The notes beneath the pieces were generated by a model. That model ran no database searches. It was not told where the DNA came from and was given only the letters and a program-made list of their open reading frames with translations. Shown here piece by piece: positions 24,805 to 32,870 of a stretch of DNA of 42,299 nucleotides. The position numbers and the translations under genes are program-made. The stretch lies in assembly GCA_964470845.1 (NCBI GenBank), contig CAYYEL010000006.1:1-42299 (forward strand), read 5' to 3'. The stretch is from HGM04593 sp964470845 (lineage in GTDB: Bacteria; Bacteroidota; Bacteroidia; Bacteroidales; Bacteroidaceae). Within the stretch, counting starts at the first letter, position 1. Each line of letters starts with the position of its first letter.

Positions 24805-25833
24805 TTAATTTCTCATTATCTGCAACAGACGTTCATTCTCCTCGGGCGTGCCTATGGTTATTCTAAGACACCCCTCGCAACCACACACTCCCGAGCGGTC
24901 GCGCACAATAACCTCGGCTGCGATAAGTTTGTTGTACATTGCGCGAGCATCGCCCACCTTAACCAAAAGGAAATTGGCATCCGACGGATAGACACGCTCG
25001 ACACAATCAATCGCTTCAAGCGCCTCGGCTACACGCTCACGCTCGGCAATAATGTTCTCGACCTCGTGAGCCACATTTCGCCCAAGAAGCTCGGCGGCAC
25101 GCTGCATTCCCGCAAGATTTATATTGTAGGGATATTTTACGTTGGCAAACAGTTGCATTATATTCTCGTGGGCAAAGGCAAGGCCCAAGCGCAAAGCCGC
25201 AAGGCCGTAAGCCTTAGAAAGCGTCTGAAGCACTATCAAATTATCATACTCGCTCAAAAGCGTCGTTGCACTCGGCTGCGAAGAAAAATCTATATAAGCC
25301 TCATCCACCACTAAAATTCCACCGAAGCCATCGAGCAAGCATCTCATCTGTTCAATTGAAAAGCTGTTACCCGTGGGATTATTGGGCGAGCAGATAAACA
25401 TCAATTTCGTCTTTTCGTCGCACGCAGCCCGAAGCGCGTCCGTCGGCAGAGTAAACTCCTTGCCCAACTGCACCTCGCGCACCTGCACGTCGTTAATCTC
25501 GGCCGCCACACGGTACATCCCGTATGTCGGCGCAATTGTTACAATGTTATCGACGCGCGGCTCACAGAAGATGCGCATACAAAGGTCGATGGCCTCGTCG
25601 CTACCGTTGCCCACAAACATTTTCTCGGAAGCAACACCCTTGAGCCCCGAGAGTTGCTCTTTCAGCGCTGTTTGTCGCGGGTCGGGGTAACGATTGTAAC
25701 CATTATCATAGGGATTCTCGTTGGCATCGAGAAAAGCCCCAATGCTCCCCTTATACTCGTCGCGTGCGGTGGAGTAAGGCGCAAGATTGCGTATATTATC
25801 GCGCACAAGGCGCATCACATTCTCTATTTTCAT
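24805..25833 (-). CDS. hisC: Histidinol-phosphate aminotransferase
   Basis: A 342-residue PLP fold-type I aminotransferase that moves an amino group from glutamate to imidazole acetol phosphate. The PLP lysine is K207 in LQTLSKAYGLAALRLG. Other marks: FLDANENPY, GNGSDEAIDL, CSPNNPTGN and VVDEAY. It is 6 nt downstream of hisD. Confidence 0.97.
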   Translation of the reverse strand: MKIENVMRLVRDNIRNLAPYSTARDEYKGSIGAFLDANENPYDNGYNRYPDPRQTALKEQLSGLKGVASEKMFVGNGSDEAIDLCMRIFCEPRVDNIVTIAPTYGMYRVAAEINDVQVREVQLGKEFTLPTDALRAACDEKTKLMFICSPNNPTGNSFSIEQMRCLLDGFGGILVVDEAYIDFSSQPSATTLLSEYDNLIVLQTLSKAYGLAALRLGLAFAHENIMQLFANVKYPYNINLAGMQRAAELLGRNVAHEVENIIAERERVAEALEAIDCVERVYPSDANFLLVKVGDARAMYNKLIAAEVIVRDRSGVCGCEGCLRITIGTPEENERLLQIMRN

Positions 25834-25839
25834 AGTATC

Positions 25840-27132
25840 TCACTCTTTATCGGGTACATATTTCAGTCTCTCGACAACAGCATTGGCGTGAGCATCGAGC
25901 CCCTCGGCACGAGCCATCGTAATAATTGTATCGGCAAGTCCCTGCAATCCCGACGGCGTTGCAGCCTGAAAGGTTATCTTACGCACAAAGCTATCGACAT
26001 TTACACCACTGTGCGAACGTGCCCAACCGGCTGTGGGCAACGTGTGATTAGTTCCCGATGCATAGTCGCCTGCACTCTCGGGGGTGTAATTACCCACAAA
26101 CACACTGCCTGCCGATGTTATACGCGCCGATACACCCCAAGCATCATCGGTAGATATTATAAGGTGTTCGGGAGCATACATATTTACAAAATCCAATCTA
26201 TCATCGGCATTGGAGAGCACCACCACTCTGCTGCCCTCAAGAGCCTTTTGAGCAATTTCCTTTCGTGGGAGCGCAGCGAGTTGTCGCTCGACCTCGATAC
26301 ATACAGAATCGGCAATTTCGGACGACGAGCAAACGAGCATTGCCTGCGAATCGACTCCGTGCTCGGCCTGCGACAACAGATCGCTTGCCACAAACGAGGG
26401 GACAGCCTCGTCGTCGGCCATCACAAGCACCTCGGATGGGCCTGCGGGCATATCTATCGCCACCTTGGCCGATAGAATCTCTTTGGCCTTTGTTACGTAT
26501 CTGTTACCCGGCCCGAATATTTTATCGACAGCGGGAACACTCTCTGTGCCATAGGCCATTGCAGCAACTGCCTGTGCACCGCCTACCTTAAAAATGCGCT
26601 CGACACCACACACCATGGCCGCAAAAAGCACAGCCGGGGCAACCTTTCCTTGCTTGTCGGTGGGCGTACACATTATTATCTCTTTGCAGCCGGCTACCTT
26701 GGCCGGAATTGCCAACATAAGCACCGTAGAGAAGAGCGGCGCCGAGCCACCCGGGACATATATTCCCACACGATTTATGGGCACGGCACGTTGCACACAG
26801 AGCACCTCGGGAGCCGTCTCCACACGCACCGGCTCGAAGCGTTGCGCCATATGGAATTTTGTAATATTACGTGCCGCGTTTGCGATAGCCTCGCGCAACG
26901 TCCCGGGAATCAGTTTGTATATATCGCGCATCTCCTCGGGCGTAACCTCAATTGCGTCAAGTTGCACATTATCAATTTCATTGGCTAATGAACGAATAGC
27001 CGCATCACCCTCAGTGCGTACCCTCTCTATTATGCTATTTACGCGCGACGCTATAAGCCCATCATCATCGAGCGTGCGTTTGCACAACTCGCTCCACGTT
27101 CCTCTATCGGGTTCAATATATTTTTTAATCAT
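25840..27132 (-). CDS. hisD: Histidinol dehydrogenase
   Basis: A 430-residue zinc-dependent NAD enzyme oxidising histidinol to histidine. It has the conserved GIYVPGGSAPLFSTVLMLAIPA-type sequence, GPGNRYVTKAK, GPSEVLVMADD, LLSQAEHGVDSQA (zinc and catalytic region) and GTNHTLPTAGWARSHSGV. It is 12 nt downstream of hisG. Confidence 0.97.
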   Translation of the reverse strand: MIKKYIEPDRGTWSELCKRTLDDDGLIASRVNSIIERVRTEGDAAIRSLANEIDNVQLDAIEVTPEEMRDIYKLIPGTLREAIANAARNITKFHMAQRFEPVRVETAPEVLCVQRAVPINRVGIYVPGGSAPLFSTVLMLAIPAKVAGCKEIIMCTPTDKQGKVAPAVLFAAMVCGVERIFKVGGAQAVAAMAYGTESVPAVDKIFGPGNRYVTKAKEILSAKVAIDMPAGPSEVLVMADDEAVPSFVASDLLSQAEHGVDSQAMLVCSSSEIADSVCIEVERQLAALPRKEIAQKALEGSRVVVLSNADDRLDFVNMYAPEHLIISTDDAWGVSARITSAGSVFVGNYTPESAGDYASGTNHTLPTAGWARSHSGVNVDSFVRKITFQAATPSGLQGLADTIITMARAEGLDAHANAVVERLKYVPDKE

Positions 27133-27144
27133 ACTCGCAACTAT

Positions 27145-27996
27145 TTATAATACAATCTTCTCAAGGGCAAGAACAAGAATTCCCTCGGCACCTATTGCTT
27201 TCAGCTTCTCGACTACACTCCACAACTCTTTTTCATCTACAACCGTCTGCAACGAGCACCAATCGCTCTGCGCCAACGGAATAACTGTGGGGCTGCGCAT
27301 TGCAGGCAGAATTTTCACAGCCTCATCAAGCGCCGACGATGGCAGATTGAGCACAAGGTATTTTTTACCGTAGCCCTTCTGCACCGACTCGAAACGCGAC
27401 ATTAGCTGTCGAACAACAAGCATCTTCTCGTCGTCGAGGCCGGGAGTAGCTATAAGCACCGCCTCGGACTGCAACACCTGCTCAACCTCGACAAGACCAT
27501 TGCTTATGAGCGTGCCGCCCGAGGAGACAATGTCAAAGATTGCATCGGCAAGCCCCGCCGCGGGAGCAATCTCGACCGAGCCGGTAATTGTATGTACGGC
27601 TGCTTTTATACCCTTTTCATCGAAAAAGCGTTGCAGCACATTGGGATAAGATGTTGCAATGCGCTTACCGTTGAAATAATCGAGCCCTGTATAATCCACA
27701 TTTTTGGGGACGGCAAGCGACACGCGGCAAGCGCCGAATCCTAAATTCTGCAATACATCGACACTGCATCCGCGCTCGACAACCTCGTTATATCCCACAA
27801 TACCAATATCGGCAGCACCCATTGCCACCGTATGTGGAATATCATCGTCGCGCAAAAAAAGAATCTCGACCGGAAAATCGGCCGCACGCATCAGAAACTT
27901 ACGTTTCTCTTCCTTAATTGTTACGCCAGCCTCGCGCAACAGCTCAATGCTTTGCTCGTTCAAGCGTCCTTTTGTCTGTATGGCAATTCTAATCAT
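27145..27996 (-). CDS. hisG: ATP phosphoribosyltransferase (long form)
   Basis: A 283-residue first enzyme of histidine synthesis, joining PRPP and ATP. Catalytic-domain marks: QTKGRLNEQSIELLREAG, DIGIVGYNEVVERG, IATSYPNVLQRFF, and the PRPP loop region GSVEIAPAAGLADAIFDIVSSG. The C-terminal domain of about 75 residues (LPSSALDEAVKILPAMRSPTV) is the histidine-binding regulatory domain of long HisG, so no HisZ is needed. It is the first structural gene, preceded by a leader peptide and an attenuator. Confidence 0.97.
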   Translation of the reverse strand: MIRIAIQTKGRLNEQSIELLREAGVTIKEEKRKFLMRAADFPVEILFLRDDDIPHTVAMGAADIGIVGYNEVVERGCSVDVLQNLGFGACRVSLAVPKNVDYTGLDYFNGKRIATSYPNVLQRFFDEKGIKAAVHTITGSVEIAPAAGLADAIFDIVSSGGTLISNGLVEVEQVLQSEAVLIATPGLDDEKMLVVRQLMSRFESVQKGYGKKYLVLNLPSSALDEAVKILPAMRSPTVIPLAQSDWCSLQTVVDEKELWSVVEKLKAIGAEGILVLALEKIVL

Positions 27997-28013
27997 ATTC
28001 TCGTTAATTTATT

Positions 28014-28049
28014 AAAAAACGGAAACCACTCCAAAGGGATTGGCTTCCG
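28014..28049 (-). terminator. Attenuator terminator before hisG
   Basis: On the minus strand CGGAAGCCA (28049-28041) pairs with TGGTTTCCG (28028-28020); the one G-U pair fits minus-strand RNA. The stem continues inward with UCC/GGA around a CUUU loop. Six U follow at 28019-28014. It ends 18 nt before the hisG ATG, the right position for a transcription attenuator. Confidence 0.85.
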
Positions 28050-28085
28050 TCTATATTAGCATTATACAGATACATCGCCTGCCCT

Positions 28086-28139
28086 TCACACTGCGTATGA
28101 AAGATGATGGTGGCGATTATGTAACTGAATATTATTCAT
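28086..28139 (-). CDS. hisL: His operon leader peptide
   Basis: A 17-codon reading frame, MNNIQLHNRHHHLSYAV, contains four His codons within residues 7-12, three of them in a row. It ends 36 nt upstream of the attenuator terminator in front of hisG. In classical his attenuation (known from enterobacteria) a ribosome stalling at His codons when charged tRNA-His is scarce prevents the terminator from forming. The last codons also form a hairpin, CTTTCATAC/GTGTGAAGG (28103-28083), a possible pause stem. The gene symbol is used by analogy. Confidence 0.8.
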   Translation of the reverse strand: MNNIQLHNRHHHLSYAV

Positions 28140-28215
28140 TATTCTATTTTTAAAAGCTGGTTTAATTTCGATAGCAGCTCTTATAAAAACAAGTGCCGCA
28201 TTCTGTTTACACTTT

Positions 28216-28253
28216 AAAAAAGCAGTGCGAAGGTTCATTCACCCTCACACTGC
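28216..28253 (-). terminator. Hairpin with U-tract after maf, overlapping the his promoter
   Basis: On the minus strand GCAGUGUGAGGG (28253-28242) pairs with CCUUCGCACUGC (28233-28222): 12 bp with two G-U pairs, then six U (28221-28216). It lies 93 nt after the maf stop, so it fits as that operon's terminator. Its 3' arm can instead pair with GCAGUGUGAAGG at the end of hisL (28094-28083), with one G-U pair. Confidence 0.75.
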
Positions 28254-28285
28254 AAATATATTCTATTTTTCATTAAAGCAGCAAA
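28253..28285 (-). promoter_or_regulatory. Promoter of the his operon
   Basis: On the minus strand TTTG (28285-28282) is followed after 21 nt by TATATTTG (28260-28253). The predicted start is near 28247, inside the 5' arm of the terminator hairpin. A transcript begun here would therefore lack half of that arm and escape termination, while transcripts from maf would stop. Confidence 0.6.
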
Positions 28286-28345
28286 TTTTTACAACATTTT
28301 TTTGCTAAAAAAGTAAAACTGCCAACTTTTTGAAAGCCATTGGCG

Positions 28346-28939
28346 CTATTTTATAGATTTTATCTTCTTCAGCTCGCTATACAGACGCTGTACAGGCAAC
28401 CCCATCACATTAAAGTACGAGCCTTCGATATTTTCCATTCCAATATAACCTATCCACTCTTGTGCGCCATAAGCACCGGCCTTGTCCATCGGTGCATACT
28501 TATCGAGATAATAATCGACCTCCTCATCGGTAAGATGAGCAAATGTTACATTCGATTGTGCTACAAAACTGAGCTGTTGATTCTTTGTGGTAATTGTAAC
28601 CCCCGTAAACACCGCGTGTGTCTTTTGCGACATATTATGTAACATACGGCGAGCCTCGTCCTTGTCCGATGGCTTGCCCAACGCCTTATCATCGAGCCAC
28701 ACAATTGTATCGGCGGTTATCACCAACTCATCATCGGCCATAGAGGGGCGATAGGCATCGGCTTTTTTCTTTGAGATAAAGAGGGGAATATCTCCTGCAC
28801 GAAGCTCGGCCGGAAACGTCTCGTCAACGTCGGGCAGGCTCTTTACGACAAAAGGGACATCCAATCCTGCAAGAAGCTCGCGACGACGAGGCGAGGCCGA
28901 TGCGAGTATAATCTTATAATCCTTAATATTATCGAGCAT
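28346..28939 (-). CDS. Maf family nucleotide pyrophosphatase
   Basis: A 197-residue Maf/HAM1-fold house-cleaning enzyme that hydrolyses non-canonical nucleotides such as dTTP/UTP analogues. The N-terminal ILASASPRRRELLAGL is the family signature. ITADTIVWLDDKALGKP and the GAYGAQEWIGYIGMENIEGSYFNVMGLP end are typical of YhdE/Maf proteins. It follows kdsC by 13 nt and ends the operon. Confidence 0.93.
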   Translation of the reverse strand: MLDNIKDYKIILASASPRRRELLAGLDVPFVVKSLPDVDETFPAELRAGDIPLFISKKKADAYRPSMADDELVITADTIVWLDDKALGKPSDKDEARRMLHNMSQKTHAVFTGVTITTKNQQLSFVAQSNVTFAHLTDEEVDYYLDKYAPMDKAGAYGAQEWIGYIGMENIEGSYFNVMGLPVQRLYSELKKIKSIK

Positions 28940-28952
28940 AAAAATTCACTTT

Positions 28953-29471
28953 TTACCAGCCGAAAGCGTTGGCCTCGTCCATCCATTTTCCCTGTGCACG
29001 CATAATCTGCTCAATTACGTCGCGACCACAACCCTCGCCGCCATTTATGGGCGAGATATATTTTGAAAGTTCCTTAATCTCGTGTGCAGCATCGGCCGGA
29101 CAGCAAGGAAGGCCGCACATCTGCATAACCTCGTAGTCGGGAATATCGTCGCCCATATACATAACCTCGTCGGACGATAGCTCATACATTGTCATCAATT
29201 CCTCGAAACAGTCGCGTTTTATCGAAGCACCTATATATACATCTTGTATGCCCAACCCTTTATAGCGCACGCGCACCGCCTCGGTGCGTGCACCGGTAAT
29301 TATAGCAACGTGAAAGCCCGCCTTTACAGCAAGCTGCAATGCGTATCCATCTTTTATATTTACAGTGCGCATAGGCTCGCCGCTGGGATACATTGAGATA
29401 GTCTCGCGGCTCAGCACTCCGTCAACATCAAAGACTAGCGCCTTAATTTTTTTTAAATCGTAGTTTATCAT
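28953..29471 (-). CDS. kdsC: 3-deoxy-D-manno-octulosonate 8-phosphate phosphatase (KdsC type)
   Basis: A 172-residue HAD phosphatase of the small C0 type without a cap, normal for KdsC. It releases phosphate from KDO-8-P in lipopolysaccharide core synthesis. The nucleophile pair is D15/D17 in LVFDVDGVLS. IITGARTEAVRVR follows, then MGDDIPDYEVMQMCGLPCCPADA, the Mg-binding motif with the usual KdsC ending. It lies 3 nt downstream of the DUF2520 gene. Confidence 0.92.
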   Translation of the reverse strand: MINYDLKKIKALVFDVDGVLSRETISMYPSGEPMRTVNIKDGYALQLAVKAGFHVAIITGARTEAVRVRYKGLGIQDVYIGASIKRDCFEELMTMYELSSDEVMYMGDDIPDYEVMQMCGLPCCPADAAHEIKELSKYISPINGGEGCGRDVIEQIMRAQGKWMDEANAFGW

Positions 29472-29474
29472 TAT

Positions 29475-30248
29475 TTATCGGTTTTTTGCGATATAATCGC
29501 TTAACACATTATATATATATAACAGTTCGTCGTCGAGCAGTGCACGCTGACAGCGCATAACAGCATCGTCGCCCCTGCGGGCAGGCCCTGTTTGCGCCTC
29601 ACGCGGATGCAAGGAGTGTACCTTAAGCGCCGTCTCATCTATAAGCGGCAGCATAGCCTCAAAAGGCAGTCCGTGCTTTTCGAGCAGCCTTGCCGACATT
29701 GCATACAAGGCATTGGGAAAATTACAAGCAAACACCGCTGCAAGATGCAGATAGCGCCGTTGTTCGCTTGTTGCATCATAGACCTTTCCGCCCAGTCCGA
29801 TGGCAATGGTACGAAGCGTCTCAAGAGCCTCTGTGTCGCACCCCTCGACAAATGTCGAGACCGAGGAAAAATCCACAATCCTCGCCTTGCTGAAGGTCTG
29901 CATAGGATAGAACACTCCGTAGCGCACAGCACCTGCATCGCGCAAAGCCTCCATAGAAATACTGCCGGCCGTATGCGCGATAAGAGCCTGCGGGAAGAGA
30001 CGCACCACACTGCCGACAACCTCGGGCAGCGCAGCATCGGCAACAGCAATTATCACAACGTCGGGAGCAGTAAAATCGTCTAAACGGGACGAAAAGGGCA
30101 CTCCTATACGCTCGCCAAGCTCGCGTGCCGAGGCTTCTGTGCGGCTCCACACCCCGATAATCCTCTCGCCGGCATTTTTCAATGCAACAGCAAGCGAGGT
30201 TGCCAAATTACCGGCACCTACCAACAAAATAGTATCAGCGTGCGTCAT
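29475..30248 (-). CDS. Rossmann-fold DUF2520 protein, reductase-like
   Basis: A 257-residue protein with an NAD(P)-binding N-terminus, LLVGAGNLATSLAVALKNAG, and a helical C-terminal DUF2520-type domain (YLHLAAVFACNFPNALYAMS). It resembles F420/NADP-dependent oxidoreductases and pyrroline-5-carboxylate reductases, but its substrate is unknown. I chose the ATG at 30248: residues before it would lie inside the nitroreductase gene and do not fit a Rossmann start. It overlaps the end of the nitroreductase gene by 14 nt. DUF2520-kdsC-maf is a recurrent Bacteroidales order. Confidence 0.8.
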   Translation of the reverse strand: MTHADTILLVGAGNLATSLAVALKNAGERIIGVWSRTEASARELGERIGVPFSSRLDDFTAPDVVIIAVADAALPEVVGSVVRLFPQALIAHTAGSISMEALRDAGAVRYGVFYPMQTFSKARIVDFSSVSTFVEGCDTEALETLRTIAIGLGGKVYDATSEQRRYLHLAAVFACNFPNALYAMSARLLEKHGLPFEAMLPLIDETALKVHSLHPREAQTGPARRGDDAVMRCQRALLDDELLYIYNVLSDYIAKNR

Positions 30249-30771
30249 ATTTTTCAATATACACCTTCTCCCACTGCATTTTTTCCTCGTCAAAAGGCTT
30301 GGCCTCACGCTCTTTATGCCCCACTCCCAATATTGACAGCACAGCATAGTGAGGCGGCAACCCCAACAAAGCCTTTACATTCTCGTCGGCAGCGTTACCA
30401 TCGGCATCTGCGCGCAAACGAATCTGCACCCAGCAACTGCCCAGCCCTTGTTCCTCGGCGGCAAGCTGCATAAGTATTGTGGCAATCGAGCAGTCCTCGA
30501 TCCACACATCTGTTTTTGTTGTATCGGCAACAACAGCCACAGCCATTGCAGCCCCTTCGAGCAACTGCGCTCCGGCCGCCTTACAGGTCGAGAGAGCTTT
30601 AAGCATCGCCTTATCCTCGACAAGAATAAATTCCCACGGATTTATACGATGCCCCGATGGCGACATCAGCGCTGCACGCATAATATTGGCTACCGCCTCT
30701 TTATCGACTGCCTCGTCGGTGAAACGACGGCAACTGCGTCTTTTCTTTAATAATTCAAGGAAACTTTCCAT
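30235..30771 (-). CDS. Nitroreductase family protein
   Basis: A 178-residue FMN-dependent nitroreductase-fold protein. The FMN-binding KKRRSCRRFTDEAV at 8-21, MRAALMSPSGHRINPWEFILVED, and GLGSCWVQIR (QGLGSCWVQ) near 115 are family marks; the end IGVGHKEREAKP is also usual. It reduces flavin-linked substrates with NAD(P)H; the specific substrate is unknown. The start was chosen at MESFLELLKKRRS (30771); the upstream start adds ten unlike residues. Confidence 0.9.
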   Translation of the reverse strand: MESFLELLKKRRSCRRFTDEAVDKEAVANIMRAALMSPSGHRINPWEFILVEDKAMLKALSTCKAAGAQLLEGAAMAVAVVADTTKTDVWIEDCSIATILMQLAAEEQGLGSCWVQIRLRADADGNAADENVKALLGLPPHYAVLSILGVGHKEREAKPFDEEKMQWEKVYIEKYDAR

Positions 30772-30790
30772 ATTACATTTTTTATCAGTG

Positions 30791-30821
30791 CGAAGATACA
30801 CATTATCATCAGACAGACAAA
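30791..30821 (-). promoter_or_regulatory. Promoter of the nitroreductase-DUF2520-kdsC-maf operon
   Basis: On the minus strand TTTG (30821-30818) is followed after 19 nt by TATCTTCG (30798-30791), one base off TAnnTTTG. It is 20 nt upstream of the nitroreductase ATG. Confidence 0.6.
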
Positions 30822-31021
30822 ATCAGAAGCCACACAAAAGCGCAACAGACAACAAAAAATCTCCCTGACAGCCCTTTTACTGTGGAAAGCCCTACAATAA
30901 AAAAACAAAGCCGCTGCTTAAATGTTATCTATAAATGAGACTCAATTGATTTTTGAGCCCATTTTAAGAAGCTGTTTGTTTTTCAAAAAAAAGCAAGATA
31001 ACTACATATAACAAGAAAGCT

Positions 31022-32317
31022 ATGCTGCCAAAAGAGAACAAAGCCCTGAAATATCACGAAACAGGACGCCCCGGAAAAACAGAAGTAGTACCCACAAAAC
31101 CCCTCTGCACCCCCGAGGAGCTTGCCCTTGCCCACACCCCCGGCGCCACAGCCGCCTCACTGGGCATAAGCCACAATCGTTGGAACGCCTACAAATACAC
31201 CAACAAAGGCAACCTTATTGCAGTAATAAGCAACGGGAGCTCACTCCCGAGCATCGGAAACAAAGGAGCACTCGCCGCAAAACCTCTGTCCGAGGGTAAA
31301 AGTATGCTCTACAAAGTCTTTGCCGATATTGATGCTTTTGACATCGAAATTGCACAGAACGATAACGATAAACTCATTGAGACCATACAGGCAATGTCGC
31401 CAACATTCGGCGGAATAAGCCTCGACGGAATCGAGGTTCGACAAAGCATTCTGCTCGAAGAAAGCCTGAGCCGACTGCTCGATATTCCCATAATGAGCGA
31501 CCATATTCAAGGAACAAACATCTGCATTGCAGTGGCCCTTAAAAACGCAACCGAGATTACAGGTCGCGAGCTTAAGTCTCTGAGAATAGTAATAAACAAT
31601 TGCGACGCTTGGGCAGCAACAACCGTCAGGACACTTGTAAATATTGGCGCCACACAAAATAATATAAAAATATTCGACAGCAAAGGCTCGACAGCAGAGG
31701 CTGACCTTGCGCAAGCATTAAACAGCGCCGACGCCCTCATCGACCTTTCGCAAAATTGCGCCATAGACATACATCTGCTGCAAGCAATGACAAAGCAACC
31801 CATAATAATAGCGCTCGACATTAACGACACCTTATATAATATAATAGAGCAAACGTACCCCGACGCAATAATTGCAACAAGCAGCACCCCCAACCAAATA
31901 AACAGCCTGCTTGCATCGCCCTATATATTCAGAGCAGCACTCGACACGCTGTCAACAACCATAAACGATGCTATGATTCAGGCTGCAACCGATGCGATAG
32001 CAACACTTGCGCATCGCCCCACTCCCACACCCCTGCAAAAGATGTATGGCAGCAAGCTCACCTTTGGCCGAAATTACTTTTTACCCAAAGCCGGCGACCG
32101 ACGTCTGGCAACAGAGGTATCTGTGGCAGTTGCAAAAGCAGCCATAAAGAGTGGAATTGCACGTCGCACCATACGCGATTGGGACGACTACTGCAACATT
32201 CTACTCGACCGCCTCGACCGCGAGACACGTTTCTGCCGCGAGATATATAACCATTATCACCCAAACAAAAAACTACGCCGCAGATATATGCGTGCAATTC
32301 CACTGCTGAAAATGTAA
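31022..32317 (+). CDS. Degenerate malic-enzyme homologue (likely pseudoenzyme)
   Basis: A 431-residue protein that aligns along the whole malic domain of bacterial malic enzymes: YHETGRPGKTEVVPTKPL, AYKYTNKGNLIAVISNGSS, YKVFADIDAFDIEI, and at the end LTFGRNYFLPKAGDRRL and VAKAAIKSGIARRTIRDWDDY. Key sites are changed. LAYSPGV is LAHTPGA, so the catalytic Tyr is His 38. The metal site GGINLEDI is GGISLDGI (D135, G136). HDDQHGTA is SDHIQGTN (159-165). The NAD(P) loop NGAGAAG is NNCDAWAA (192-199), with no GxGxxG. The lysine of EGK (93) remains. There is no phosphotransacetylase domain. The frame is open throughout, so it is expressed or recently silenced; a regulatory or binding role is inference. 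Confidence 0.8.
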   Translation: MLPKENKALKYHETGRPGKTEVVPTKPLCTPEELALAHTPGATAASLGISHNRWNAYKYTNKGNLIAVISNGSSLPSIGNKGALAAKPLSEGKSMLYKVFADIDAFDIEIAQNDNDKLIETIQAMSPTFGGISLDGIEVRQSILLEESLSRLLDIPIMSDHIQGTNICIAVALKNATEITGRELKSLRIVINNCDAWAATTVRTLVNIGATQNNIKIFDSKGSTAEADLAQALNSADALIDLSQNCAIDIHLLQAMTKQPIIIALDINDTLYNIIEQTYPDAIIATSSTPNQINSLLASPYIFRAALDTLSTTINDAMIQAATDAIATLAHRPTPTPLQKMYGSKLTFGRNYFLPKAGDRRLATEVSVAVAKAAIKSGIARRTIRDWDDYCNILLDRLDRETRFCREIYNHYHPNKKLRRRYMRAIPLLKM

Positions 32318-32429
32318 CACAATTTCGGCTGTGCATAGAAAAAATATCTATTTTGCACTTTTTTCTTCCCCTCTCTTTTACTATCTTCGCGCAAGAAAAA
32401 AATTACAAACCCCAATAAACACAAGAAAT

Positions 32430-32870
32430 ATGACACTCAGCTGGTTTGAATGTAAAGTAACATACGAGCGTGCAGGCGAGAAAGGCCTCAACACAAAAGT
32501 AAACGAAGTTTATCTTACTCAAGGATTCACATTTACCGAGGTCGAGAAACGCCTGACACTGGAGCTTCAGCCTATGGTAACAGGCACTTTCGACATTATG
32601 AAGATGGAGCGCACAAAATACAACGAGCTCGTCGATAGCACCGAAGAGGCCGCCGACAAATGGTTCAAATGCAAAATTGTGATGGTAACAATCGACGAGG
32701 TCAGCGCCAAAGAAAAAAAGACCTCGGCCATAATTTTAGTAAAGGCCGAAGATGTCTCGGGCGCGGTTAAAAACCTCACCAAACATATGGAAGACTCCAT
32801 TATGAACTACGACCTTGCAGCTGTAAACGAAAGCAGCATTGTTGACATTTTCCCTTATGAGGCAATTTAG
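32430..32870 (+). CDS. DUF4494 family protein
   Basis: A 146-residue cytosolic protein. MTLSWFECKVTYERAGEKG and LTQGFTFTEVEKRL, WFKCKIVMVTIDE fit DUF4494, a family I know only from Bacteroidota, with unknown function. There is no signal peptide or membrane segment. The ATG at 32430 was chosen; a longer frame from 32331 starts in AT-rich intergenic sequence. Its last 14 nt overlap yggS, a common pairing in Bacteroidales, so a link to PLP metabolism is possible but unproven. Confidence 0.75.
   Translation: MTLSWFECKVTYERAGEKGLNTKVNEVYLTQGFTFTEVEKRLTLELQPMVTGTFDIMKMERTKYNELVDSTEEAADKWFKCKIVMVTIDEVSAKEKKTSAIILVKAEDVSGAVKNLTKHMEDSIMNYDLAAVNESSIVDIFPYEAI

Noticed and set aside
30963..30978. AAGAAGCTGTTT near the malic-enzyme homologue as a solo MITE end
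   Set aside because: Twelve bases match the left end at 41303, but the match stops at the AT core and no partner end is nearby; chance is likely.
32352..32389. TTTG ... TATCTTCG promoter for DUF4494
   Set aside because: The spacing is 26 nt, too long for the 19-21 nt pattern; the -7 box alone is weak evidence.
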